Translations under genes and position numbers: made by a program
NCBI GenBank assembly: GCA_028023455.1
Contig: JAQFVV010000111.1
Location: 2,671,909-2,735,908 of the forward strand
Length of the DNA: 64,000 nt
Direction: 5' to 3'
Origin: Epiperipatus broadwayi
Taxonomy: Eukaryota; Onychophora; Udeonychophora; Euonychophora; Peripatidae
Shown: piece by piece, positions 46,906 through 57,240 of the stretch
How positions within the stretch are numbered: position 1 is the stretch's first letter
Layout: each line of letters opens with the position of its first letter
The notes under the pieces: model-generated
The model's database searches: none
Told to the model about the DNA's origin: nothing
Seen by the model: only the letters and a program-made list of their open reading frames with translations

Positions 46906-49149
46906 TTTTTATTTGGCAAAAGGACAGTTACATCATCCACATAGGAAATGTGATGTACCTCTTTTTTAAGTGTTGGTAGGTAGTTTCCAGGCACTCTCCT
47001 CTCAATCTCAAGCAGAAGAGGGGTGATGTATACTATAAAACAAAGCCCTGAGGAATTGAAAGATGAGGCCTAGGGCCAGAAGAAATTCTTTTATCAAGTG
47101 ATGTAAAAACTGATTTATTGTAAAGGTTCCCAATGATTCTGATGTATGACCCTCGGAACTCTGTATTCTTGAAGCATGTTTAATAAAACTGAAAGAATTA
47201 CAGAATCAAAGGCAGAAGAAAAGTCAAACTGAAAGACAATCTGTGAAGACTTTCTATGTTTTCTGATATGATCCAAGAGAAGTGAGAAAAGATGAACTGC
47301 ATCACTTGTGGAAGAACCCCATTGAGCTAATTGGTAAGGTGTGATGTAATTGTAGAGTTGATTTTGTATACAATCTTTAACTATTGCTTCTATTGTTTTA
47401 ATTAGCAAAGGGGCCATGGATATGAGCTGGATGTTCTCTAATGGTAAAAGATTTATCTTTTTTTTGAGGAAAGGGACTAGTGCTTTTGGATATAAATCAG
47501 CAATGCTTTGAAAATTACCTGCTAGCACATTAATCATTCCACAAACTATCAGTGCAGTGAAATAATTAAGGTGTAAAAAACAAACTAGGGAATGGCATGA
47601 AGGCCAGGGTGGGAACTCTCAGGACATTCATTAAATTTCTATATCATTTCAGCTTTAGTGATATTATACTACAAAGAGTAATCAGTGTTGTTCCATATAT
47701 TACCAATTTCAAAATCCTTGCTGTGAAGTTTCATCTGAAAATGTGTATGTATCTTCTGAAGCTTTTGGATCCTCCTTAATTTTCTGTATAAATTTTTAAT
47801 CATGGAGGGAGTAGGTTGAATGGTTGACCCCACAGCCCATCTTATGTAGCTCCTTGTCCAGTTGTGATGGTTTGCTAAAAAGATTTTGGATCTTTTTGTG
47901 GCAATATATTGAGCCAAGGCCTTTTGGTTGTCTCTGTATTGCATTTTAAGTTGCATTATTTGCTCTATGGAGAGATCAATGTTGGTGTTAGTTAATTTAT
48001 CTGTGATTTGATCCAGATCTTTGAGTAACCATCTTGGATCCTTTGCCATTCTGGTATGATGTTCTACAAGTGAGCTGAGAATTCCAATAAAAGTGGACCA
48101 TGCCTGAATCAGTGGTAGTGATAATAACTGAATCTTGTCACATAAGATATATGCTGCTGAGAAAAGCCATTCTGTAACAGTTGCTTTATTGAGCATACAA
48201 GTGGTAGTTGAATGATTTATTTTCACTGGATCAGATGGATTAATCTGAAGGCTGATTATGAGTACCAGATAATTGGAAAAAGGAATGAACTGCAAGTCTG
48301 TATGTAAATCATGATGTAGTTTGGCAGAATAGTACAAGAGGTCTATTAAGAGTAAGCATCCAATGGAAAAAAAACTCTTCCACACAGCAAAAGTCTATTG
48401 TAGATATTTCATATTATATTTGTTATAATCCATATTGAAGTAACCAAAGTAAGTAGGTGATATACTGTTTGTGAGTACCAGGTTTATTGTGCTTACTATT
48501 GAAAACATCGCATTAGGTGTGTTGGTAGCATATAGACAGACCAAGTTAATAATGTTTCTAATTGTGATTGTGAGAATTAATAAATTTTTACTGAGATGTA
48601 GTGTTTTACATTTGGTAAATGGTAGCTTTTTGTTGATTAAAAGGGCTACTCCAGAGGGAGCAGTGTTAGCTGGTATATATTGAAGTAATCCATATTGATT
48701 TAGTAGTTGATTAATTTTAAAATTAGATTGTAAGTGCAGTTTTGTTTCTGAGAAACAAATGATGTCTAGTTTCACTTTTTCCAACCATCTTCTGATGGTA
48801 TATGCTCTATCCAGTGAGTTAAGACCCCTGTCATTTATGCCTCCAATTTTGAGCTGCATATTTAAATTATGAGAAGTTAGAGTTAAAACTTATCGTATTT
48901 AATGTTCTTTGCATTATTCTTCAAGAAGATACATTTGGCTCAGCGAAATCTATTGTTTCATCTGAATTATCATCACTGACTGTTAATACTGTGGTTATTT
49001 GTGCCGAGATTGGTAGTTTTATATTTCTATTGAGAGTTGTCTTAGTAGTATTATTTCTTTGTTTTCTGATATTGAAGTTTCAATTGTGTGAGGGCTATAA
49101 TCTTCTAGTTGTCCACTTATTTTAGATCTCTTTTTGTCTTTTTTCTTCT

Positions 49150-49467
49150 CGAGTTTGATATTTTGTTACTTTACTTTCCCATCATTTTCTGTGTTTTTTT
49201 CTTATAACACTTCTTTCATATATACTTCAATGCAAACAAATTTTCTTAAACTTTCATTTTCCTTACAGTTTCGACTGTCCAGCAATCTTCATCAGAGCTC
49301 ACACATATATAAAAAATACCTAACCATCATTTCACACATATATAGATACACACACCCATATATATATATCAAAATATACACATATTCCTTTCACATATAT
49401 ACATATAGATCTACATCAGCCCTAGACATATATAAATCCATACCTACATCTATATATACACATGCAT

Positions 49468-49507
<40 letters not shown>

Positions 49508-49950
49508 CCTCTTTTAAACATATATACACAGATATACATACACCCATAGACATATATATATATATATAATCCACATATACCTTTATAAATACACATCCTT
49601 ATATATAATCAACTTACATATAAATTACATATATAAAAAATACAAAAACATATCCAATACACCATTTTTTTAAAAATTTTTTTTACCTTTTGAAACTATT
49701 TTATTTTTACTTTTTTTAAATTTTTTAAAATCCTTTAAAATATTATTCTTTATTAATATTATTTTATAATTTTTCTTTCATTGTTTCTTAATATCTATCT
49801 TTTAATTATTATCTAATATATAATATGTTTTACTTTATTATCACTAATTTTAATTTTTTAACTTTTATTTTTATATCACTAATTAATATTTTTCTTTAAT
49901 ACTATTTACCTCTAATCTTCTTCTCTGCTTTAATTAAAATGATGGTTATT
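49150..49950 (-). mobile_element. Insertion within Tx1-like ORF1, microsatellite-rich, hammerhead-like motif at one end
   Basis: ORF1 coding sequence can be followed down to about 49980 ('TADSDIENTINE') and resumes at about 49130 ('SKISGQLEDYSPHTIETSIS'). Between them are runs of ATATAC-type repeats and T-rich DNA with a motif 'gctctgatgaagattgctg' on minus. The 127-aa frame at 49134-49517 (plus) is only this simple repeat. The insert's class is not known. Confidence 0.45.
49262..49302 (-). ncRNA. Hammerhead-like motif (weak candidate)
   Basis: The minus strand has CTGATGA (49295-49289), then a 16-nt stretch that can pair GATT with AGTC, then GAAAC (49272-49268). Order and spacing fit a hammerhead core, but one extra A lies between A9 and stem II, and I could not find a good stem III or stem I. 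It may be a decayed or divergent ribozyme, or chance. Confidence 0.3.
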
Positions 49951-49979
49951 TCAAATTTTCTATCTTGTTTATTCATTTA

Positions 49980-51521
49980 TTGTGTTCTCAATATCAGAGT
50001 CTGCTGTAGAAAAAATTGTTTCTTCCCACCATGGAGCTGAAGGAGTCTTTGGAATTTCTCTTCATGTGATTGGTGTTTGTGTGTTCTTCATGCATACAAA
50101 CTTGGATTAAATGATTTTCTAAAAAGTCTTTCGAGTTTGAGTTATATGGCAGAGTTGAGTTGATGTTATGTGGTGTTTTGGTTGAAGAAAACTTTATACT
50201 AATATCTTTGGATTGTGTGTCAGCTTGCTGTGTACTTGGAAGAAGGTCTTCATTAAATTTTTGAGCTTCTGTTGATTTTTGATTGAGCTTGTCATGTTCT
50301 AGTTTATTTGCATATCTTCATCTACTTCTTGAACTTGTGTGTCAGCCTTAGATGTTGAGTGGTACTTGTTAATTTGTTGGAAAGTGTCTTGATATTTATG
50401 GAATCTTGTCTTCCTCAGATTACACATTTCACAAAATTTTTTGGGACATGTTCCGACTAGATGGTTCTCTCACCACACAGAAAACACTGCAGCTTGACAC
50501 CTCTTGTTGAGATGAAGATTGGGCACTTTTGTTCTTCCAGAATAGATAGAATGTCCAAAAGAGAAGTGTCCTTATGCAGTTTAAGAGTGAATGCAGCTGT
50601 ATGTGAAGGTAGTTCAATATCAGTTCTTTTTTCCATTAAATACTGAAAATGCATGACTGTGCCTACTTTATTTAGAAGCTTTTGCTAATCAGCTTCTGAA
50701 AACTTATAATAACTGTTTCTAGCAAGACCATGAGCTATTCTGTTTTTGTTCATGTCTATATTAATTAGATGTTTGTTATCAAGTGTGAGCTGGTTTCTTT
50801 TTAAAAGTTTTTTTGCATAATGTTGTAGAATTCTACTACAAAATATCTATCATTGGGATGATGGTATATTTTTTTAATAGCATCAGTGAGATGATTATCT
50901 TTGATGAGACAGAAAAATTTATCTGTAGAAAAAGAAAAAAAGTGGCATTGATCATTTGTAGTAGTTACGATTAGAGTGTTATCGCTGTGATAATTAAAAA
51001 AGGAATTAAATAGCATGAGAGGGATTCTAGTATTGAATTGTTCACTTTCTGTTTGGTAATTATTTATATTGAGAGCTGGATTATATTCATTTAAGTACAC
51101 CTCATTTATATTGTCCGTGTTTTCATCATAGTTCTCATCATCAAAGTCTATAATTGCATTTGATTCTGTTTGTTTATTTTTGTTTTGCTGTTATTCACTT
51201 GGTCTTGTGTTTGCAACTGCTGTAGCGTAACTACCTAACCCTAACCCTTTGTTTACCGTATTAATCGTGTCTTTCTTAAAATTTATTTGCATTTGTACAA
51301 GGGAAGAGAAATTGGCTTGTTTACTCATAATATTTTGCCCTTTCTGACCATCCAGATCAGAGAGAGTCTAATTCAGGAAAATCGATAAGAAAGTTATTTT
51401 CTTCGGTCTGTGTGATAACTGAATGTTCTTGCTTGTTACGGTAATTGCGAACTTTTTTTTTTCGGTTTTGCAATCAGAATCGGACTTTTGATTTTTTTTA
51501 AAAGCTTGTTGTGAAGACATA
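49980..51521 (-). pseudogene. Tx1-like LINE ORF1 (RRM-like and zinc-knuckle protein), broken
   Basis: From ATG at 51521 ('MSSQQAFKKNQKSDSDCKTE') through several frameshifts. The 51100-50801 piece ('IKKIYHHPNDRYFVVEFYN') aligns with 'IRRVYYHPNKKYVTLEFEN' of the half-LINE. The 50654-50457 piece ('QYLMEKRTDIELPSHTAAFT', 'VKLQCFLCGERTI') aligns with its region before and into the first zinc knuckle ('ERRAGIQLPSNNAIFTM', 'IQPQCYGCGDTGHL'). The knuckle's His is lost by frameshift. The tail continues to about 49980 and, past an insertion, to about 48880. Confidence 0.75.
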
Positions 51522-51743
51522 TTTATATTAGTTTTTAGTTTAGAAACATCTTTTCTTCTTGATCTAGCTTTAATTGGTGTTAGAAAATGATTTAGAAATG
51601 TTTTTGGCTGTAAAATAGTTTCGTTAGTAAGGGGATGTGATGTGATGTATTATGGCTTCTCCTTAAACGAAGTCAAGAATATCTCAGCAATTATGCCCAG
51701 ATAAACCTGTTAGCCACTTTATTTTACATTCCCCATTCTAAAT

Positions 51744-52959
51744 TTACCCATAATCTGCTCTATCCCATTTCCACAACATAATCTTTGTCAACTCTATAAC
51801 CTTTATATCTAAATCCCCCTTATCTTTCCCCAAACCCAGCATAAAAACCAATAATTCACTTTCTGTATAATCACTCTTTTCATATTTATTTTTCCACAAC
51901 TTTATTATATGTACCCTTTCTGTTTTCAAACATTCAACATTCAATTAACAAATGCCTAATATTTTCTATTCTTTCCTTACATAATTTACAAAATAAATCA
52001 CCCATATTTTTTCATTTACATGTATATTCTTTTGTAGCTAAAGATCCCGTTCGAGCCTTAAACAATAAACTACTTTCCTTACTATTATCATATATTAACT
52101 CACACCTAATATTCTGTTTATTTCTATATATATATATATTTAAACACTTTTTACTCTTTATACTATTGCTCCATCTCTCTAACTCCCTAGTCTTTATTAA
52201 TAAATTTATTCTTTTATCCCATTCCTTACTACTATAACACTCAATAATCCTCTTAACACAATCATCCCATCTTTTGTACAAATATATTGATATAAATTCT
52301 TTATCCAAATCTTTTGCATACCGCATTACCTTTCTCACCCATCTTGTTACCTGCCCTTTACTCATAACCAAATTAAATACTATTTTAGCTATTCTTTTAT
52401 TATCCATAAACTGCAATCTACCAAACATTTTCATTTTACTTTTTGCATCTCTCATATGAAAACTTGACCATCCCATTTCTCCTTGAATTGCCTCCCTTGC
52501 TGTCCATACTTCTGCATCCAATGCATGTCTTCCTACTTCCCTTTGAGCTTTTTCTAAATAATGTAATATCTTTTTACTAACATATAATGCATCATTACCA
52601 TATGTTAACCCTGCTACTGCAACTCCTTTCCATATAATTCTAGCTACATCATATTTATTATATGAAAATACTGTTAATTTCTTTATCAATCCCTTTCTTT
52701 TCTTTGCTTCATTTATCAATTTTTTCTCCCATTCATCCAAATAATTTTTCTGATTACTTAAAATAATTCCCAAATAACTATATCTATTCACCACACTTAA
52801 CTTAATATCTCCCAATAAAAATTCTACATCTTCTCTTTCTCCAGTATTAACCATCATTATATTTGATTTTTCTTCACTAAATTTAATCCCCATCTCTTTA
52901 CCCACCCTTGCACATGTCCTCAACATAACTTCCATATCTTCTCTTTTTTCTGCACACAA
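51744..52959 (-). pseudogene. LINE-C ORF2 C-terminal part (thumb/connection and zinc finger)
   Basis: The frame 52959-52012 begins just after the FADD box ('CAEKREDMEVMLRTCARVGK', 'GIKFSEEKSNIMM') and has 'YSYLGIILSNQKNY', 'VAVAGLTYGNDALYVS' and 'DAEVWTAREAIQGEMGWSSF'. Near 52012 it breaks, and continues in another frame as 'MGDLFCKLCKERIENIRHLL' with the finger C-x2-C-x8-H-x4-C. The last stretch (51944-51744) is 'YTESELLVFMLGLGKDKGDL'. The same order in the copies at 17.4 kb and 24.9 kb confirms that these pieces belong to one protein. Confidence 0.8.
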
Positions 52960-53880
52960 AAATATATCATCTGCAAAAAAAGACCTTTCAAAATATATAC
53001 TCCCTTACTACCTATTAATGGTATCTCTATCCCTCTTCCTAATCTTTCTATTGCTCTTTCCATTTCACTCAAATACAACACAAACAAAATAGGTGACATA
53101 GGGCATCCTTGCCTTAGTCCCACACCGTTTTTAACTTTAATTGATTCTATATTCTCTAATTGATATATATAATAATTATTTTCATATAATTTCTTAATAA
53201 TATCTATTAAAGCTTCATACATTCCCAAATTTGCTAAACTTATCCATAATCTATTTCTATTTACTCTATCATATGCCTTCTCTATATCTATAAAGCTTAT
53301 ATATAACTGTTTATCTGCATTCCTACTCATATCCATAAGTTGTGTAACTACAAATAAACTATCTCCTATGCGCCTATCTAATCTAAAACCTCCTTGCATT
53401 TCCCCCATTACATTATTCCCTTCCATCCATTTTACAACTTTACTAGTTACCATATATGAGAAAACTTTATATAAAACTGATGTTACCACTATAGGTCTAT
53501 AATTATTCAACTTTCTATGATCCTTACCCTTTCCTTTAAATAATAACCTTACTCTTGTATTACTCCAACTACTTGGAAAAATTCTATTCTGTGCCATTTT
53601 ATTAAAACAAGATAATAACTTTACTTTTGCCCTATATCCTAAATTCATTACCATCTCTGCTGCCCATCCATCTAAACCTCTTGCCTTCCCACTTTTCAAT
53701 TTCTTCTCTACCTCATTTAGTTCATTTTCTGCAAAACTAATATTCCCATTATGATATTCTTTCATATTTTCTAACACTCTATCATTCATGTCTAACATCT
53801 TTTCTATATTCATTACATAACTATTTAAGATTTTCTCTAAATCTTCTCTAGAGCTACATTCTGTTCCCTCATCATCTAGT
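52960..53880 (-). pseudogene. LINE-C ORF2 reverse transcriptase domain
   Basis: The open frame 53813-52920 (297 aa) holds the RT fingers and palm: 'KSGKARGLDGWAAEMV' (residues 40-55), 'LLFKGKGKDHRKLNNYRPIV' (90-109), 'FIDIEKAYD' (motif A, D176) and 'GLRQGCPMSPILF' (motif B, 232-244). The catalytic FADD follows as 'FFADDIFL', but only in the frame one base off. The break is in a run of 7 T (coding strand; A at 52974-52981), so one base gained or lost there separates palm motifs A/B from C. The domain is otherwise free of stops, with good conservation. Confidence 0.85.
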
Positions 53881-53884
53881 AATA

Positions 53885-55168
53885 CTAACTCTCTCTCCCT
53901 ACTTTACTCCTTTTAATATAATTCCAAAATTTTTTACTCCCATCTCTTCCACTTTTATTAATATCTTCCAACAATTTACTATTCAATTTCATTCTCTCTC
54001 TATAAATATCTATTTTAGCCAACTTCTTCTTTTCTAAGTACTTTTCCCATTTAGCATTAATATCTTTTTCACTTTCCTTATTCTTAATAGCACACTTATA
54101 TTCTCTACATGCTTCTTTCCTTTCTTTTACACTTTTACTAATTCTCATTTTTTTATTACTTTTATTTTTCGGAATATTCTCACCTAAAACCCTATTTGCC
54201 ACTCTTTCTACTTCTTTACACCAGTCCTTATACTCATTCCCAACCCACTCTTCCATTATTTCTTCAACTTGTATTTCATACTCTTCCAACTTATTCTTAT
54301 CATCCACTCTCCATCCACATCTTTCACTATTATTTCTACTTTTATTTCTATTCTCCATCACATTACTAACCATTTCAATTACAATGAAATTATGATCACT
54401 AGTGCATACTTTTTCTTCATTATCAAACACCTTAATTTTCCGTATTTTATTTATTCCCTCTTTCTCTACCAATACATAATCTATTGTGTGAAATATATTA
54501 TTTCTGAACCATGTGTATTGTCCCTCATAAATATTTAATAAATTTCCAATACTCAAATTCACTTTCTGATAAAAATTTTTCAAAAGCTGTCCATTTTTAT
54601 TATCTACATCATCAATTTCTTCAATATGTCCATTCATATCCCCTATTACCATTATTCTCTTCCCCTTTTCTTTAAAACTTTGTATATCCTTAACTAGACA
54701 TTTGTATATGTTACTATTCCACTCCAATATAATTTGACTATCTCCAGTAGCTATATAAACTATAGCCACCATCCATTCTTGTCTACCCAACCTTATTTCA
54801 AACCACAAATATTCTTGACATTTAACAATATTTAAATATTTTTTTGATATAACACCTATACCACCACCCCTTTTTTCTTTTTCTTTTCTATTTATACCCT
54901 GCCATACCAACTGTTTCAAAATAGGTTCTTCTTCTTCTCTTAAATGTGTTTCCACTACTGCTAATACCTCAAGCTCTTCATTTTCAATTGTTTTATTTAA
55001 TTCCATCCACTTTTCTGGTTTCCTACCACCTTGCATATTCAAAAACCCAATTTTAACAATTTCTTCTTTCCTAACTACTCTTTTATAAATTTTTTTAATT
55101 CTTTCTTCTCCATTACATTTATAAATTATTTTCTTACCATTAATTTTACAAATCCATTCCTTCTCCAT
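53885..55168 (-). CDS. LINE-C ORF2 N-terminal part: AP-type endonuclease, catalytic residues intact
   Basis: A 427-aa open frame. The endonuclease makes the nick that primes reverse transcription. Catalytic and metal-binding residues are visible: N44 (GFLNMQGG), E73 (VVETHL), D177 and N179 (VIGDMNGH), D230 (HTIDYVL), and D258-H259 (CTSDHNF). After about residue 270 a Lys/Glu-rich linker leads towards the reverse transcriptase. The frame ends TAG inside a GA dinucleotide run (near 53890), where the RT frame continues one base off ('LVLLDDEGTECSSREDLEK'). So ORF2 is one protein broken by a slippage-type indel. The start shown is the first ATG of this open stretch; 94 bp separate it from the ORF1 stop. 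Confidence 0.85.
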   Translation of the reverse strand: MEKEWICKINGKKIIYKCNGEERIKKIYKRVVRKEEIVKIGFLNMQGGRKPEKWMELNKTIENEELEVLAVVETHLREEEEPILKQLVWQGINRKEKEKRGGGIGVISKKYLNIVKCQEYLWFEIRLGRQEWMVAIVYIATGDSQIILEWNSNIYKCLVKDIQSFKEKGKRIMVIGDMNGHIEEIDDVDNKNGQLLKNFYQKVNLSIGNLLNIYEGQYTWFRNNIFHTIDYVLVEKEGINKIRKIKVFDNEEKVCTSDHNFIVIEMVSNVMENRNKSRNNSERCGWRVDDKNKLEEYEIQVEEIMEEWVGNEYKDWCKEVERVANRVLGENIPKNKSNKKMRISKSVKERKEACREYKCAIKNKESEKDINAKWEKYLEKKKLAKIDIYRERMKLNSKLLEDINKSGRDGSKKFWNYIKRSKVGRES

Positions 55169-55262
55169 ATCTATATTTATATCAAAATCAAATTCCTTTT
55201 GCTTACTTCTTATATTCCATCCATTCTTTTTAATAATATTACAATTTAAAAACCCATCCCCT

Positions 55263-55838
55263 TTATAAGTTTCCCGAAAAAAATTCTTTATAAATCAAAC
55301 TCCCTAAAACTTCACTTCCTTGTTTTCCTAAATGCAACCCATCTTTACTATATAACTCTCTCTTTCCAATAAAATAATCCCACACATCCACAAACATAAC
55401 ATTACTTTTCACACACAATTTTTTCAACCTCTCATTTATAGAACATACCCTATCTAACAAATAACTCTTGTCAAACCTTGGTAATAATCCAACTATTCCC
55501 ACTCTTCCTTTAATCATAATCAAATTCCTAATCAAATCTACATACTCATCCATTATTCTCTCTGATGATTCTAATAAATTATTAGTCCCCACCATAACAT
55601 ACACATCTCTACTACTTTGCTTTTTAACTTTATCTGCTACATCCCTAATTCTAGCTCCAGGTAAACATGCTCTTACATACCTACTTCTATTTTCCCTTGC
55701 AATTATATCCCCACATTCTCTAATTAGTGAATCTCCTATCAATACCGTTTCATAATCTACTTTTTCTACTCCATCCATAACATTTTCTAATACCTTCTGG
55801 TCCTCCTTATCTATTTCTTCCTTATCATTCCTAATCAA
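55263..55838 (-). CDS. LINE-C ORF1 C-terminal part: GDSL/SGNH esterase domain
   Basis: A 191-aa open frame with all SGNH blocks: IGDSLI (block I, nucleophile S37), LPGARIRDV (block II, G61), VGTNNLL (block III, N86), and SKDGLHLG (block V, D166 and H169). The catalytic triad S37/D166/H169 is complete. Such esterase domains are found in ORF1 of CR1 and related LINEs and are thought to help the ribonucleoprotein interact with lipids or membranes; the exact substrate is unknown. The N-terminal part of ORF1 is in another frame upstream (56038-56334), separated by an A/T-run frameshift near 56015. Confidence 0.85.
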   Translation of the reverse strand: MIRNDKEEIDKEDQKVLENVMDGVEKVDYETVLIGDSLIRECGDIIARENRSRYVRACLPGARIRDVADKVKKQSSRDVYVMVGTNNLLESSERIMDEYVDLIRNLIMIKGRVGIVGLLPRFDKSYLLDRVCSINERLKKLCVKSNVMFVDVWDYFIGKRELYSKDGLHLGKQGSEVLGSLIYKEFFSGNL

Positions 55839-56037
55839 TAATTCCTTTATCTACGATTTTAAAATGAGAAATTTTTTTGAAACGGAATTTTGCGGTAACT
55901 TTACTGTTTGTAAAGTACTTATTTCAGACGACTTATCTTTGTGAATTTCATTCCCTTTTTGATTTCCTTTTACTGTAGACCCTCTTGATTCTAATTGTAG
56001 AGTTTTAATGTTTTTTTTTTTTTTGGCTGATTAGAGT

Positions 56038-56334
56038 TTACGTTTTGTATCGTAATAAGATTTTTTTCCGTTTGCGATTGAGTAACGCAATTTTTTGCTT
56101 GCGCTGTGATTCTTTTTGTTTTTGATTGTTTTTAAGTAATAAATTACTGTAGATTTCTGTATTATTGTTACTACATGATATCTCTATTAATTCTGAATTG
56201 ATCTCTGAGTTGTATTCTTGCGATCTACTTCTGAGCCTTCTAAGATTATGTTTAACGTTCCTAACGCTATCATTTTCTATGGCTTTCACTACTACTTTGT
56301 CAGTCTGCTTTAAATAAAGACTATTGCAGCTCAT
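56038..56334 (-). CDS. LINE-C ORF1 N-terminal part (basic, probable RNA-binding)
   Basis: A 98-aa frame rich in Arg and Lys ('NVKHNLRRLRSRSQEYNSEI', 'RKQKIALLNRKRKKILLRY'), no known domain. Its place immediately upstream of the esterase frame, on the same strand, suggests that it is the start of ORF1. The interval 55860-56037 continues in a further frame ('TLQLESRGSTVKGNQKGNEI') after a run of 14 A on the coding strand (plus-strand T run near 56012-56025). No zinc finger or PHD motif is seen. Confidence 0.5.
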   Translation of the reverse strand: MSCNSLYLKQTDKVVVKAIENDSVRNVKHNLRRLRSRSQEYNSEINSELIEISCSNNNTEIYSNLLLKNNQKQKESQRKQKIALLNRKRKKILLRYKT

Positions 56335-56776
56335 TATTAATGTTTTGCGTTTATAAAAACAAAGAAAAGAGCTTACCTTCTCCCCACCTTGCTTTGATTT
56401 GAAAACTCACCAAAAATATACTTTTTTTTTTTAAATTTAAAAATGAATCGATTTGTATTTATATATATTCCAAACAAAATATAACATAATGGAATATCAG
56501 AAATAGTGAAAAATAAATTGATATTACATAACAATAAACTATTATAAATTTTTTACAAGAAACTGACTGGAATGAAGTCAAAAAAAATAATAGCATTAAT
56601 ACTATGTATGAGAAGTTTGTAGAATTTTTCAAAGTTGTCTTTTAATAAATCATAACAAATCATTGTGATTAAAAAAATAATAAAAAGTTTCATAAAAATT
56701 AAATAAATAAAAAGTATTGAAATTAATTAAAAAATATGAAAAGAATGTTAAAAAAACTAAACAAAATCATGATTTT

Positions 56777-57240
56777 CTGAAGGTTTGTGATGATGGTATT
56801 CTAGCTGTATTTTTATATTGGACTATTTCCATCATCTAATATGTGTGTTAAATGTCTTTAGAAGAGTTTAATTTTTAGTTAAATATTCCAAATGCATTCA
56901 ACTGTTAGTAATATCACAGCAAACAGGTTAGTATATGCACCAACTGTTAGTAATATCACAGCAAACAAATGTTAATAATATCACAGCAAACAGGTTAGCA
57001 TATGCACTAACTGCTGTGATATTACTAACAGTTAGTGCATATGCTAACCTGTTTGCTGTGATATTATTAACATTTGTTTGCTGTGATATTACTAACAGTT
57101 GGTGCATATACTAACCTGTTTGCTGTGATATTACTAACAGTTGAATGCATTTGGAATATTTAACTAAAAATTAAACTCTTCTAAAGACATCTAACACACA
57201 TATTAGATGATGGAAATAGTCCAATATAAAAATACAGCTA
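56777..57240. mobile_element. Near-perfect palindrome (212-bp arms, 15-nt loop) inserted in a LINE with target duplication
   Basis: Arms 56802-57013 and 57029-57240 are reverse complements with about one visible mismatch (in 'acatttaac' versus 'acatctaac'). The loop is 57014-57028. Each arm contains tandem blocks built on 'aatatcacagcaaaca'. A 25-bp unpaired segment (56777-56801) lies at the left end only. The insertion is flanked by AAAATCATGATTT on both sides (56763-56775 and 57240-57252). Removing it joins two parts of a LINE reading frame. No coding capacity and no terminal motif of a known transposon family were found. Confidence 0.8.

Larger units (their letters stand above)
45622..48859 (-). 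pseudogene. Tx1-like LINE ORF2: endonuclease and reverse transcriptase, broken
   Basis: The endonuclease starts at 48859 with 'LKIGGINDRGLNSLDRAY' and 'DIICFSETKLHLQ' (catalytic E in SET), and continues in the frame 48385-47669 to a linker. The reverse transcriptase follows: 47537-47115 has 'FLKKKINLLPLENIQLISMA' and 'IVFQFDFSSAFDSV' (motif A), then 'PQGFVL' (motif B) and 'HHISYVDDVT' (YVDD, motif C) near 46960 and again near 46550 because of a tandem duplication. The C-terminal part (45906-45622) has 'CHLCKMTDETTQHLLYTC', a C-x2-C-x8-H-x4-C finger. Multiple frameshifts mean no active enzyme. Confidence 0.8.
45607..51540 (-). mobile_element. Tx1/L1-like LINE, near full length but decayed
   Basis: On the minus strand, ORF1 (from ATG at 51521) is followed by ORF2 (from ATG at 48859). 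An internal insertion of about 0.8 kb (49150-49950), a 0.3-kb tandem duplication (46256-46905) and a SINE (46807-46894) occurred later. ORF1 is clearly homologous to the half-LINE protein at 28932-31234. The clade call rests on the 'NDRGLNS' endonuclease start and the CCHC-type ORF1. The 5' end lies against the 3' end of LINE-C at about 51640. Confidence 0.8.
51640..56400 (-). mobile_element. LINE-C: near-complete CR1/L2-like retrotransposon
   Basis: Reading on minus: 5' region (56400-56334), ORF1 with a basic N-terminal part and a GDSL-esterase domain, ORF2 with AP endonuclease, reverse transcriptase and a C-terminal finger, then a 3' UTR ending 'atcacatcacatcccc' at about 51640. Esterase-type ORF1 is known from CR1 and related clades. 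Truncated relatives lie at 17392-18556 and 24867-25135 and share the 3' end, which marks it precisely. All catalytic residues I could check are present. The main breaks in ORF2 are short-tract indels, so this is the youngest LINE in the window. Confidence 0.85.

Noticed and set aside
49134-49517. 127-aa frame with Ser/Thr/Tyr/Ile-rich composition
   Set aside because: It runs through ATATAC-type simple repeats and a T-rich region; no domain, not conserved-looking.
51228-51249. Telomere-like CCTAACCCTAACCC
   Set aside because: Only two and a half units, inside the coding stretch of LINE ORF1; too short to be an interstitial telomere.
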